Shown: positions 1 through 10,759 of the stretch, piece by piece
Layout of the letters: the number at the start of each line of letters is the position of its first letter
How positions within the stretch are numbered: position 1 is the stretch's first letter
Assembly: GCA_030374805.1 (NCBI GenBank)
Contig: JARGSG010000197.1
Location: forward strand, 310,001 to 374,000
DNA length: 64,000 nucleotides
DNA from: Gracilaria gracilis
Taxonomy: Eukaryota; Rhodophyta; Florideophyceae; Gracilariales; Gracilariaceae
Direction of reading: 5' to 3'
Program-made: the position numbers and the translations under genes
The notes under the pieces: model-generated
Told to the model about the DNA's origin: nothing
The model's input: the letters and a program-made list of their open reading frames with translations, nothing else
The model's database searches: none

Positions 1-688
1 ACTTCTGTTCCGGAATAATCGGAAGAATGGTGATGTAATACATCCGGAAGTAGAAAGCCACCTCATCCGGTGGCGCTGATTCGGAACCCAAAGAAGCACT
101 GTAGGTGAAGGCAGGCTGGCTGCATGTGAGTCGTAATCAATCAGTGTTATTCTGTAACCACCCTTTGTTGAAAGCGCGAATGTTTGTGCGCATCACCAGC
201 TCACCCACGAGGAATGTGTGATGGTGATAAGCAATGCGAAAAGGGATGGGCCTTGCAGGGTGACGGGCCCAGTGTGGAGCGACAGAAAAGGCGCGAATGG
301 TAACAGGGGGACGGGCCTCAGTATGGAGCGACAGAAAAGGCGCGCATGTAGACCAAAGTGATTGCCAGGGTGGCAATGAGCATGGAGGTGAACAAGGTAC
401 CGACAGTGGCAGGGTTACCGTTAGCGTCATTGTACACTTCCGCATGTACACGAAAACCCAGAGAAAGGAACGCAAACTGGTACCAATGTGCATGAGACCA
501 AGATGCGGACGATCAATTAGTCTAGTGGGAAAGAAGGGCTATTTTGCGGCCATTGAGAAAGCGCTGTCACCACAACGGACATAGTCTGTCCCAATTAAAA
601 AAACTCCAAAAAATCAGGCCATGCAATGAGGCCTTCGCACGGACCGTTTTCGGTACTTTTCGTTACATCTCGATCATGTATTGGCCAT
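1..688. other. Unassigned sequence downstream of ORF2 exon
   Basis: No convincing coding region is visible here. It lies just past a possible splice donor (GTAAGT on the minus strand near 775) of the ORF2 gene, so it may be intron or decayed ORF2 sequence. The short open frames on both strands are low-complexity and match nothing I recognise. A near-duplicate phrase (gcgacagaaaaggcgcg) occurs about 50 bp apart around 280 and 330, a small local duplication. Confidence 0.3.
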
Positions 689-1105
689 CTACAGTACCAA
701 CTTGGCCCGGAACCACTGTTCACTGGGTCCATTTCGCATCTCATGAAGAAGCGGAGTAGCTTGTGTTACCAAAGCACTTACCGTTTGCTCAGTTCGCTCC
801 GTTTGCTCGGTGCGCTCGGTTCGCTCAGTTCGCTCGGTTCGCCCCAAAGGTCGGCCTCGATCACGTGTCCTCGTGTTCTTCCCACCTTTCCCACGTAATC
901 CGCTTCGAGGAGCGCGCGTACTACGCCCAATACCGCCCTCGCCATTTTCCACATCGCCACTTCGAGGCGCACGCGTAGTACTACCCAAGCCATCCTCCCG
1001 ACCCCGACCTACCACCTCTGCACGCGTTCGCCCTTTTGACGCGCGCCCGCTTACATCCTCCACATTCGCATTCGCATTCGCACTTCTCGTTTTACGTTTC
1101 CCCAT
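689..1105 (-). CDS. N-terminal part of large-element ORF2 (basic, RTE-repeat protein)
   Basis: The first roughly 110 residues are homologous to the protein starting at 34,925 on the plus strand. Shared features are a short basic start (MGKRKTRSAN here, MAKHKTRGAN there), a VSGRASK segment, RSTRAPRSGLR-type blocks and a run of R-T-E triplets encoded by a 9-bp repeat (785-845). Both copies have a GTAAGY donor-like sequence at the same position right after the RTE run, so the codons past about 778 may be intron. The product is strongly basic and probably nuclear and DNA-binding; its function is unknown. It follows the methyltransferase-SET gene on the same strand after about 490 bp, the same order as at 34.3-36.2 kb. 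The start is fixed by the alignment of the two copies. Confidence 0.6.
   Translation of the reverse strand: MGKRKTRSANANANVEDVSGRASKGRTRAEVVGRGREDGLGSTTRAPRSGDVENGEGGIGRSTRAPRSGLRGKGGKNTRTRDRGRPLGRTERTERTERTEQTERTEQTVSALVTQATPLLHEMRNGPSEQWFRAKLVL
785..845 (-). repeat. 9-bp coding minisatellite encoding Arg-Thr-Glu
   Basis: About six to seven imperfect copies of a 9-bp unit (ttcgctcgg on the plus strand) encode the RTE/QTE run of ORF2. The homologous copy near 35,165-35,200 has fewer units, so copy number has changed within the family. Confidence 0.75.
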
Positions 1106-1594
1106 ATGGAATCAGACGACGACGATGCGCCCGGCGGTGCGCTCTAGATGTTGTCGCCGCTCGCCAATCGAGGTGTTCCCCGCTCGATGTGATCGCAGGT
1201 CCCCCGTGAAACGCACACCTCCACTCGACGTGTGGTAGAAATATCGCACCGTTTTAGTACTTTTCGGAATCACTTTCCGAAAATTGGCACGGAAATTTCC
1301 CTTCCTGTACGAAATCTCAATGCCAAAAACTGTTAAACTTTCACATGATTTCACATGTACTCCGTATCTTCTATTCCATGTACTTGAACGTCAACCCACT
1401 CCCCAGAATCCTGTCCCCATTTTGTTCACGTCACTGGATGATAAAAATGACGGCACCTACTCACTTGGGGGAGTTCTCGGCCTCCTCTGTGGAACACGAG
1501 AGTTAGAGAGAAAGCGTAATAAAATATACACAACTCGATTTTACACATACAACGGTACACCTTTCGGTTCTATAAGTCATAAATCAATTAAGCT

Positions 1595-4500
1595 TTATTC
1601 GATTACTATAGGATTCGAAGACGTACCCCATGTGTACTCCATTCCATAATCTGCAAACAACTCTTCTCCCCCTTCTACAACCCGAAGTGCCCGGACGGCA
1701 AGCGTTCGGTATTCTCCTAATTGATGTGGATTTCGCCCGGTTCCTGGGGTTCGAATCACCGCTACATTGCCAGTCCGTCGCTGCTTCAAGCCATCCTCCA
1801 CTGCATCCCTATCATTATCCCCTTGAATATGTTTTGGGTCTTTAGTTGTTCCACCCAACGAAATTGGAGTGGGGACAATCCATACACGGATTGTAGGTAC
1901 TTCTCGTCTTCTTTCCGGGAGTTTCCGGAATACCTCGCCTCGCAGGCTAATTTCCATCGCATAAGTTCGAAAATGTGCGGCGGTGGCTCCCAACAACCCT
2001 TCCCCATACTTCTTGTGTACCTCCTTCCTCTTCGTTAAGTCATAGTACACTAGAGTTCCGTAAAAGAAACATATCTCTTCGTTCTTCATGAAACGGCGCG
2101 TAGTAAACACTCCCACTCCTGCGTCATGGTGACAAATTGACGGCTTCCCAATGCGACAACCACACATAGTGGCCTCCAGTGCTAACATCGCGTTCCAATC
2201 CAGGAGACCCATCTTCCCTTGCAACTTTTTCGGCCACTCATGCAGCGCTTTGCGCCTGCCCATCATGGTCATGCCCTCCTCCCGCCTCACCGATGGCAGG
2301 AAGTCCACCATATACGGTGAGAACTTCTGATACTGTGGGAAGCCGGATGGAGCCTTCCGTGTTCGTGAAAGACGAGCGTTCCACTTGGGAAATGAGTCCA
2401 TCACGCGATTCACGGAGTTTTGGACCTCCTGCGTAATTTGAGTGTCCGTATCATTATCGCGCATGCACATCGCGAACTGAACAATGGCCACGTGCTTAGC
2501 ATGAGCAAAACAGTCAGGGTCCGGCTCATAACCAATAAACTTCCGATGCCGTTGTAACTCCATGCATGCCATGGCAGTCGGAAAAGTTCCCACGAACAAG
2601 TGCACCACTGTGTCACCTGGCTGTGAAAACCTGCTGATCAGCTCCTTCAACAACTTGCGAGGTTTTTGTTCCGACCTCACCTTTTGAAACATGTAGCCCC
2701 CGCCCTCCTTCTTTCTTTTCCATTGAAGAATCTCTTCATTGGACATAAGCGGTACCTCGTCAATAACATTGTGGTACCCTGGATACCTCGACTGCACGTA
2801 GTTGAAGTTCTCATAGTTCACCATCGCATGCTGCTGTGCATAAGCGAGGCCACTTCGAACACCATGTATCACATACTCCATGGTAGGGAACAAGGAGCAG
2901 GACCTGCGTCCCGGGTTTCGCATGGGGTGGCCTTGCGACCGTATAAAATGAATTGGGACCTGGTCTACAACAAACGCTCGCCTCGGAACCCCTTGCTCGT
3001 ACTTTGCTCCCATAATGGAAAGCACCATCGTCCACTGGTTGACCTGTTCCAATTCACAGAAGATAACGAAATGACCCCCCGGACGTAGCAGCCTTGATAT
3101 AAGCGTTGCCGCCTTCTTCATATGCTCAGCGTTCAGCATATCGTACCAACTGTTCTCCCGGTTCTTATCGCCCCTTATGTTGTATGGTGGGTCCATAAGA
3201 ACCAGTTGAACTTTCCCCAATGGAGAGACTCCGTTGTTTCGCAGAGTCTCGTCCGTTTCTACCATATCCTCGAACCCGCAATTATACATTCGAAAGTATT
3301 TCTCCATCTCCACTTCACAACGTTGGAATACCATTTTATCGTCCAACGATGAAATGGCAGGAGGAGGCTGTATGTCAGCGTCGGACGACTGTTCACCAAC
3401 ATGTTCATTCCCACTCTCACCCACTACATCCATTCCACTTCCGCCATCTCCATCTTTTCCTTGTTTCCCCTCCGAAGGATTCCCCCTTTTTAACTGCTCA
3501 TCGTCATCGTCATGAATTTCGATGGCAGGCTCCGGTTTCGATATCGGCGTGAGAGGTATATCAGGGACCCTGAGTGTTTCTTTGATTTTAAATGGGCTTA
3601 TTGTCTCCAAGATGGAGGACATAAGCGAGTTAGAGAAACAATCAAATCTCTGAGCAAACGCTGTTGACGGGTCCCTGTGAAACGTCTTTAGAACGGCCCA
3701 TCGTCCAGGTTCTGATATTTTGTACAACTGCTGGTTCACAACAACCTTGTTCAGTTCAGAAATGGGCTCCTTCGCAAGCGTTCGGAGGGCCACATCAATG
3801 TCCTCCGGAAGATTCCATGCCCATGGTTGGACCTTATCTTCCAGAAGAGTTTGCGTGTTGCTCTGTAGCAAGCGATGGTCGTTTTCCTTGTGCAGAAACC
3901 CCTCGTAACATGTTTCAATGGGTTTAAACTGCATTTCCTCGTACACGAGCAGTATAAAAAGAAGAACCATGACCTCCGCGCTAGGGAATTCTAGAAATTG
4001 GTAGAAACAATCCCAGGCCTTTGTTACCAGCTGCACACCGAAACTCGCACGCTGAGCTTGGAGATTCTGCGATATTTGCACATTTCCAAAAGTGATGGAA
4101 TATCCTTTCCCCCTCGTACGCCTCTTATGGCCCCGAAGGCGCTTTTCCATAGATACTTTTTGAATAAGGGAAAGAAAGAGAACTCCCTGGGAACGTGTAG
4201 CGATATTCGTACCGAAAGGGGGAACTATCCGGCCTACACGCCTGGGAGCTATACTCATGGACTTGAAGAATTTGGTTAACGTCACATTCTTTGGTATTCC
4301 TTGACAGTCCACTCTAGTATAAGCATTCCAAAAATCCCTCACACGCCTGTCTCCGTCTCCGTCCATGATGTCAAGCAACTTCGTCGACAGATACAGCTGA
4401 CGGTACGAACCCTTCCCGCACACATCCTTGAGCTCATCGTCGCTGTATGACGGGTGAGTGGGTCCGAGAAAGATAGAGAAGTACTTCTTGGCAACGTCTA

Positions 4501-4642
4501 GGACAGTGCGATTCTTGATGATATATTGAACGAATTCGCTGTGTCCCAGTTTCCTAGGTTCGTCTTTCTCTCGCATCGTCGACTCAGAGTGATCATGGAT
4601 ATCGAGAAACGCGGTGAGAAGCTCATCCCCAGAACCGAACAT
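1595..4642 (-). CDS. DNA methyltransferase (beta-class DPPY) fused to C-terminal SET domain
   Basis: One uninterrupted 1,015-codon frame. Residues 1-350 are an unrecognised N-terminal region. Residues 370-430 are an acidic, Ser/Gly-rich linker. Residues 478-540 carry the amino-methyltransferase motif IV (DPPYN at 484-488) followed by LLRPGGHFVIF. Residues 675-712 carry the later SAM-binding strand (GDTVVHLFVGTFPTAMA, then FIGYEPD). Motif IV before motif I is the permuted beta-class order of bacterial N4-cytosine/N6-adenine DNA methyltransferases. The usual FxGxG motif is altered to FVGTF. Residues about 842-1004 read as a SET domain (GVGVFTTRRFMKNEEICFFYG, with FADYGMEYTW at the end). The likely product is a nuclear enzyme modifying DNA and perhaps histones; the base specificity cannot be told. 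A fragment of the same gene lies at 34,331-34,469, again next to ORF2, so it is a transposon cargo gene. Its intact frame is unusual here. Confidence 0.8.
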   Translation of the reverse strand: MFGSGDELLTAFLDIHDHSESTMREKDEPRKLGHSEFVQYIIKNRTVLDVAKKYFSIFLGPTHPSYSDDELKDVCGKGSYRQLYLSTKLLDIMDGDGDRRVRDFWNAYTRVDCQGIPKNVTLTKFFKSMSIAPRRVGRIVPPFGTNIATRSQGVLFLSLIQKVSMEKRLRGHKRRTRGKGYSITFGNVQISQNLQAQRASFGVQLVTKAWDCFYQFLEFPSAEVMVLLFILLVYEEMQFKPIETCYEGFLHKENDHRLLQSNTQTLLEDKVQPWAWNLPEDIDVALRTLAKEPISELNKVVVNQQLYKISEPGRWAVLKTFHRDPSTAFAQRFDCFSNSLMSSILETISPFKIKETLRVPDIPLTPISKPEPAIEIHDDDDEQLKRGNPSEGKQGKDGDGGSGMDVVGESGNEHVGEQSSDADIQPPPAISSLDDKMVFQRCEVEMEKYFRMYNCGFEDMVETDETLRNNGVSPLGKVQLVLMDPPYNIRGDKNRENSWYDMLNAEHMKKAATLISRLLRPGGHFVIFCELEQVNQWTMVLSIMGAKYEQGVPRRAFVVDQVPIHFIRSQGHPMRNPGRRSCSLFPTMEYVIHGVRSGLAYAQQHAMVNYENFNYVQSRYPGYHNVIDEVPLMSNEEILQWKRKKEGGGYMFQKVRSEQKPRKLLKELISRFSQPGDTVVHLFVGTFPTAMACMELQRHRKFIGYEPDPDCFAHAKHVAIVQFAMCMRDNDTDTQITQEVQNSVNRVMDSFPKWNARLSRTRKAPSGFPQYQKFSPYMVDFLPSVRREEGMTMMGRRKALHEWPKKLQGKMGLLDWNAMLALEATMCGCRIGKPSICHHDAGVGVFTTRRFMKNEEICFFYGTLVYYDLTKRKEVHKKYGEGLLGATAAHFRTYAMEISLRGEVFRKLPERRREVPTIRVWIVPTPISLGGTTKDPKHIQGDNDRDAVEDGLKQRRTGNVAVIRTPGTGRNPHQLGEYRTLAVRALRVVEGGEELFADYGMEYTWGTSSNPIVIE

Positions 4643-5220
4643 TTTTCAACCTTCATATCGGATGTCGGAGGTGCCGGTGACGGTGACTTAGACCTGGATG
4701 TGGTTGCGGCAGCCATTTTAAACAATAACGGGGGGCTGTATTATGAATACGGAAGGAGAACGGGAGCGGTCGTGATAAAACATATGATTGAAGTCGGCAG
4801 CGGACGGCGAGGGCGATCGGACGAAAGCTGACGGGAGACGGCAGCGAACGAGAGATGAGTGCGGATGGTAGAAGGGAGCGGACGGCAGACGGCTGCGGAA
4901 TTAGCGATGTAAAGGAGGAGTTCAGACGCCAAAACGGTACCAGAACTCTAAAGTAGAGGAGTAGAAGGGAATTGGGCGACGTTAGGGGACTTATGAGGTG
5001 AAAAACAGTTACAATAGAAGACAGGAATGGGTGAAGTACACTCACGCGAGTGAGCATCAACAATGCCCAAGAAATAAAGATACTATGCGCAGCATCCAAA
5101 CGGGGACAAAGGAGCGTGCAGCGACGATAACAACGGGGCACGAGACAGGCTTGCAGCAACGGTAGCGGCGGCAAAACGACCCTATGGGAAACTAGACGAT
5201 GTAGAATCGGCTAGGGGGTG
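4643..5220. promoter_or_regulatory. Upstream region of the methyltransferase-SET gene
   Basis: This is the only candidate 5' flank of the methyltransferase-SET gene. It holds purine-rich strings (ggagacggcagcgaacgag, gaagggagcggacggcagac) but no TATA-like or other element I can defend. The open frames here are low-complexity and unrecognised. The large-element terminal repeat is not visible on this side, so this copy is probably truncated or extends in a form I do not recognise. Confidence 0.25.
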
Positions 5221-8200
5221 CTTGAGGTTTACCACGGTCAGCTCTGCTCACCGGGAGGTGCTTAAGTGCATCTCCGGGGACAGCAGCCACGTTTCGAAAA
5301 AGAATAGACAATCTATCTTCAAATGGGTTCCCTGAGGACTTGCACAACACGGTGCATGAGCCCTACACGTGGACACTTTGAAGGGCACCTTGTGCAAACT
5401 AAACTACTACTATGCTACTATGCATACCCAATATGGGCTGATTCTATTGCACTACAGACTCCCTTTCTTAGGCCTGGCCTCGTCCCGAGGCTGGCAATAC
5501 CTTCTCATGCAGGAAAGGGCCAATCGCGAGGGCAAACACATACATCCACAACCTTTGAATCCCCCAAGATCCCATTTGGGTAACCATCAAGCGCGAGCGA
5601 GTGCTACACAATACCCATGCATGGGCCGTGGCCTACGCGGTAGACCAGAAGACACGGAGGAGCACAGTTTTTTGTATAGCGAATTCCCGTGCGGGCGGCT
5701 AACGAACGGGCGGCGACGTACCGAATCGGAGACGAACAGAGTCCTTTGATGCGTTGCACGACTATTCACGGTTGGGTTGACAACATTTTCGGTTTTTGAA
5801 GTCGTCCCAGTAATGGGGAAGTTGTCGAGAGCACTCCAGCGGAGCCACTCCAACGAGAGGGGGAGTTGTCCGGTGGGTTAGTGTCACGGTGCGCGACTCT
5901 GACGTGACCGAGCCTCCGTTCATATCACATGTCCCGTTCGTTGGATGCTGACCCAAAATTAGGAACTCCGATTGCGCGCCGCGACCGAACTGACCCTGCA
6001 CTTGAGCTGCACTGAACCCATCATGGGAAACGACCTTGGCAACATCGGGTTCCGTCCCTTCGGGTTCTAAGGAAGCGATAGCGCTGAGCTGATTACGAAA
6101 GACCCGCCACGGGTGTGACAAAGAGTACACAACCAACGTACTGAGTTCCAGACAGCCAAAGTCCCGCATGGGTTGTAGTGCCGAACTACAGCGAATACAC
6201 CATCCGGGCAAACAACTTTTTTTTTCGGTTGACGTATTCACGAACCGAGCGCTGTACGTTCTTTCCCGGTGTTGGAACGTGCGTTTTGATGATTCGCAGT
6301 ACCCAAACAGCGGCCGACGCACGCGTGATCACTCTGCAGACCGAGCTGCGAAGGCGCAACTAATAATCCTTCTAATGGCCCTTCCGATCCCACATGGGTC
6401 CAACTCATTGAATGAAATCCCTCTGTAGGCGTTTGAACATCTTCCAGTATAGTCCCGTAGGGTGCTTCTTGAATATGCGCTACACCAATCCACTGGCTGT
6501 GAATGTCCAGCTCTTCGTCCCAAGGGGTATCATTGCCTCCCTAGAGCGGTGGTACACCTTGAGAGAGTGATGTTCTCAAAGTTGTTTTCCCGAAGAGGTT
6601 TATGCTCGAACGACATACGTCCAAAGTATTGTATGCCATTTTCAACGATATCCCAAGGGGGCGAGGTTGTTCTACGTGCAACGCATTGCTTATGTACTCC
6701 ACGTCTATTCACCCTGCGAAGGACTGCGCACCGCAGCTGTATAGGTGCCTGCTGCGGTCGCTTAAACCACGCCCATATCTGGAGTTGTGGTCGCGTTCCG
6801 ACGGCAGTTGATCCCGAAAAAGGGAGTTTTCCCGATGGGCCCGAGCACGGTAACGAACGCCCCAGTGAGGGCCAGGTTTCCTCAGCAGGTTGTGGTCCCG
6901 GTGGGTTGCGGGAGTCTTCCCAATGGGCGCGAGCACGGTGATGAATGTCCCGCTAAGGGCCAGGTCTCCTTAATAAACTGTCGTCTCGGTGGGTTGCGGT
7001 AGTAGTCCCGATGGGCCCGTAAGCTCTGATAGAGTCAATAAAGAAGTTCTGCCTCCCTCAATGTCCTTGTGGGACGCGCAGTAGCGGCTAAATCATCCCC
7101 TTCGGGGGTCAGATCACGCATATCGGCACTGATCGTCCCGTGTGCAGCATGCGACCCTGCGCGAATGCGGTGCAAAACGCCCTGGCCTGGTCTCCTTCCT
7201 TTGTTGTAGTGCTCTCGGGCTGCAAGTGCCGAGATGTCTCGGTGGGGAGCACCGTGAGCCTCTTTGGATGGCTGCGGTGTGCAAGCGGCGGTGTGCACGT
7301 ACGCCCGGCGCATGCCAGCAAGGCCGCGTGGTGCACAGTACGGCATGGGGCGCAATTTGAATGTCCTCGGTCGCCTAATAGGCCAGAATGCGCCAAATTC
7401 CAAGGGGGTTACCTGCAAGGAGAGTCAAAAAATCTTGCATGGAAATTACCCTCCCGTGCGGGGTCAAAAAGGGCGATTCTTTGTTTTTCCCGTATCTCCG
7501 AATCGCGGACGTTTCAGGGGCTCGCAGTGCCCGTTTTGTGGTGCGCAGCACATCAAAATACTTAGAATTTTTTGCCGGTGCCGAACCGCTTCCCTACGGG
7601 CAATACTGTAGACCGAATCGGCTACCCACGCGCGTGGTCCACGTGGCGTTTGCACGCTTCCAGCGGCGCATACTGGCGCGCCCGCCTGTGCATGGCGCGC
7701 GCGCCTGTGCATGGCGCGCGCGTGTCCCACGTGGGTGATTTCGGAGTGCAACGGCGCACGCCAACGATGTACAGCTTCCAGTCGGGTGTGCACAGTCCTC
7801 GAGAGCCTTGCGCTCTGCATAGCGGGTAGTCCAAGTCGTCCTACGTCATCCCATAGGGGTCCAGACGACTTCCAAACTGACGCGAACCGTTTCCGAGTCA
7901 TATGCGAGTCCCAAGGGGGGTTTGAACTAGCGCTATCCCGGCGAGAAAAGTTTTGGCCGCCATGGCCGGGGGGAGAGTATGCCAAAATTTTCGTTGCCCA
8001 AACTGGGAAAGCAGACCAAACTCAGCGGAGGAGGTTCGTGGAAGGTGCGCGAGCATGAGCGGCTGCGTCGCGCCAAAGATCGAACGAGGACGCCGTAAAA
8101 AATTAGACTAAATGCTGCCAGGAGTCCTGCGTCTATGGGCCGCTGTCGCTTAGAGCGTTGACGGCCAGAAACCCATGAAGGGCAGTACCATCAGCGGCTC

Positions 8201-9600
8201 GCATATCTACGACCCATATGCTTTAGTCGCCGTCTTCCTCCTCGAGGACTTTAGGCGGCAACTCCGCATCTGGAAGTGACGTCCCAGAGGGTTCCTTCGC
8301 GGTTCCAAGATCGGTCTTAACCCGTGTAGGGCCAGTAGACTATGACCCGAAGGGCAGTAATCACGAAATACACAATCATTCTCCCCCTCTTGGGCGAGCG
8401 CACCGCACGAGTTGCGAAGGCCCAAGCGGTATTTCGAAAGACAAAACGGGAGATATCAGGGTGCATATGAACTAACAAATATGGATATAAAACCCAGATG
8501 AAGGGCTCGAACGGAAAGGAGCCCAGATGCATAAACGAAAGCCAAAAGAAACAAAGGAATCCCAAAAGGGTAGAAACCGTAAGCGGCTCATCCAGAACGG
8601 TTATGAATAATACCGTAGAGATGCGAAGAAACCCATTGGAATCCAAAAACGCCTGTGATTCATCCCTTGAGGGCTAATTGATGACAAGATGAAACCCATT
8701 TTGGTTCTGTAGAGGACTCGAAAACTGTTCTCTCCGGAATGGTTTATTGCGAAACACTGTCATCCAAGCCCATGTGGGGTTCGCTGAAAAACTATGATCC
8801 CACAACAGCTATGTCGGTCGACCAATATCCTGGTATCAGGTTTCCCAGTGAAGGATAGACCAAAATATCAAATGAATGGTCAACCACGGAGTGGGAACCA
8901 ATTTGGAAACCTGTGAGGGGTCCAAAGCGTTCTTAATGCGTGAGGATAAATCCTCATAGTGTCGAGGAAGTCCGTGCCCTGCATTGACTTCCTCGCCTTT
9001 TCCTACAAGGGTGAATTCGACAACTTCACTTCAGAGAAGAAAGAGTTTCCTGTTCATCAACGTGAACACGACCCAAATGGGAACACAGCTTTCAGTATAA
9101 AACGACCCACCCGATGGGAGCCTTCTCAGTAAATGTGGCCAGGAAGCCAACCTCTACCGGATACTGTATCCGTGACAAAACCCAAAACGGGACGACCACG
9201 ATGGCTTCAGGAATCAGTAGACAAACACCCAGTTGGGAAAGAGTGTTCCAGAAAGAAACAAGAGCAACTCGTTGCCAAGCCGCATTCGTACCCAATCTGG
9301 GAATAAGATACAATAAGGAAACCTCCCGTGTCAGGCTTACTTCCTCCCAAGCGAATGGGGCGAGGAGCACGGGCGTCCTGACAGGGAGGTGTTCGAATCC
9401 CCAAAAAGGGGTTTCGTGAGAAAAGGAAAGGGGATAGAGCAAAGTTAGAGAAATCAGTAACTCCCGTGAGGAAAATAAGTTAGAACAAATGAGACAAGAG
9501 GAACAAAAGATCTTGGATCCCAATGGGGTAGAATCCAAGTATTGAATATGTCCACTTCAGAGGAGAAGGTGTTAAAACGCTAGGTCTCGGCATTCGCGTC
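5221..9600. repeat. Non-coding tract with recurrent short CCC-N-GGG palindromes
   Basis: No credible gene is visible across about 4.4 kb. Instead a short palindromic word, CCC plus 2-8 nt plus GGG, recurs. Clear instances start near 5427, 5571, 5614, 5686, 5806, 6017, 6103, 6163, 6389, 6453, 6518, 6652, 6812, 6918, 7005, 8345, 8384, 8561, 8769, 9072, 9181, 9228, 9291, 9346, 9399 and 9519. The 9.05-9.55 kb part is the most regular, with spacings of about 40-70 bp. The linkers between palindromes are not alike, so this is not an ordinary satellite. Open frames crossing it are composition shadows. I do not know what it is. Confidence 0.5.
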
Positions 9601-9798
9601 CGGACTCAAAGCGCCCGACTTGGGAAGGTTAGTACCTCTACGGCTAACCACTCTCCTGGTCCGGTGTCCGTTTGGAGCGTTCATTTTGCCCCGTGTACCG
9701 CGTCTCTTTATAAGGGCGGATTCTGTTGCACTACAATGAGAGTAGGGTGCGGTAATTCCTAGATATGGAAGTATAGGCGAAGTTATAACTTACGGTTC

Positions 9799-9872
9799 TC
9801 CGGAAAGCGGTCTGTGGTGCAGTGGCACTCCATCACGGCTCCGGTGAAGTGCCACTCCAGTTCGGTCCGCTT
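9799..9872. repeat. Foldback hairpin related to the 23.5-24.06 kb array
   Basis: The arms begin ggaaagcgg and end ccgctttcc, and the inner arms read gcagtggcact and agtgccactcc around a short loop, giving a roughly 30-bp imperfect stem. The wording (agtggc-ctccatcacgg, gaagtgccactcc, then an A-rich tract) matches the hairpin units of the array at 23.5-24.06 kb, so this is a single dispersed copy of that repeat. Confidence 0.6.
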
Positions 9873-10022
9873 TCCATGCGCCGTGGGAGAAAAAGTAAAA
9901 AAAAATAATTTCCACCTGGACAGCGGCCCCCTCGCGACTGGCGCTTGTTCGTAATGTGACGCTGCGTGTACTTAAGCACTTTCGCTCTCCTGCCAACTGC
10001 CTCTGTAAGCACAACGCTCTGT

Positions 10023-10131
10023 ACCTCCCCGTTACGGTTTCCGGGGATCTCTTCTTCTCCTGTCACAACAAAGTAATCCTCTCGGTTGTGACAGAAGAAA
10101 AAAAGATCGCTGGAAACTGTATAAGGGAGGT
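10023..10131. repeat. MITE-like foldback with ~47-bp inverted arms
   Basis: Left arm 10,023-10,069 (acctcccc to gtcacaac) pairs with right arm 10,084-10,131 (gttgtgac to gggaggt) at about 80% identity around a 14-bp loop. No coding potential is seen. A smaller related hairpin (gacaacca/tggttgtc) lies near 10,634-10,665, and another (aaggtagt/actacctt) near 10,735-10,757. Confidence 0.65.
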
Positions 10132-10327
10132 GCTCTTTCCGTCCTTGTTCTGTTGCGCGGACGTAGTGGCACACAAGGTACGTTCGAAAATCTTGTTCGT
10201 TTTCTGTGAATCGTACTAACTGGCGTACTCTTCTTTTTCCATGCTATTGCGTATTCAAGCCAGAGTCGCCGGACACAGTGTATGTTGCTTCTGCATCTTT
10301 GCTTTACTGAGAACATTCGGAATTGCT

Positions 10328-10560
10328 TGAGCTGGCCGTGATGGTAGAGTACGATTATTTGAGTTGTTCAACTCATGTAATCGGCTTTGGCTCTGACAGC
10401 CAGCTCAATCACTGTCGGACTGTGGTTATTTATTAGACCGACTAGATTAGACTGAGTCAGGTCGAACTATCGGAAGTGGTTGAGCTACTGGTGATGGTGG
10501 ACTACGATTACCAGAGTTGTTCAACTCATATAATCGTGTTCAGCCATTACTGATATTTCA
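10328..10560. repeat. Imperfect ~153-bp direct duplication with an AGTTGTTCAACT palindrome
   Basis: Units start near 10,328 and 10,482. Both contain tgagct, gtgatggt, gtacgatta or ctacgatta, and the palindrome agttgttcaactcat followed by taatcg. The second unit is shorter or diverged at its end. No open frame is associated. Confidence 0.55.
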
Positions 10561-10759
10561 ATCACTGAAGAAGAATAGTCCCCAATATAGTCACTCACTA
10601 GAAGAATGTCATGGCCAGTGATGAGTTCTTCTTCTCCGACAACCATATAATGCTCGTGGTTGTCGCAAAGGGGGTATTCATAATCGGTCACGACCTTGGG
10701 CGCTATAGGAAAATCTACATCATATAAAGTTAAAGAAGGTAGTCGGTAGAACTACCTTC

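Noticed and set aside
1735-1760. tRNA T-arm-like ggttcgaatc motifs (also near 9,388 and 47,085)
   Set aside because: No acceptor, D or anticodon arms could be built; the first lies inside the SET-domain coding sequence.
4653-5174. 173-codon minus-strand frame upstream of the methyltransferase gene
   Set aside because: Low-complexity Leu/Ser/Arg/Pro translation with no recognised domain; overlapping frames are equally open.
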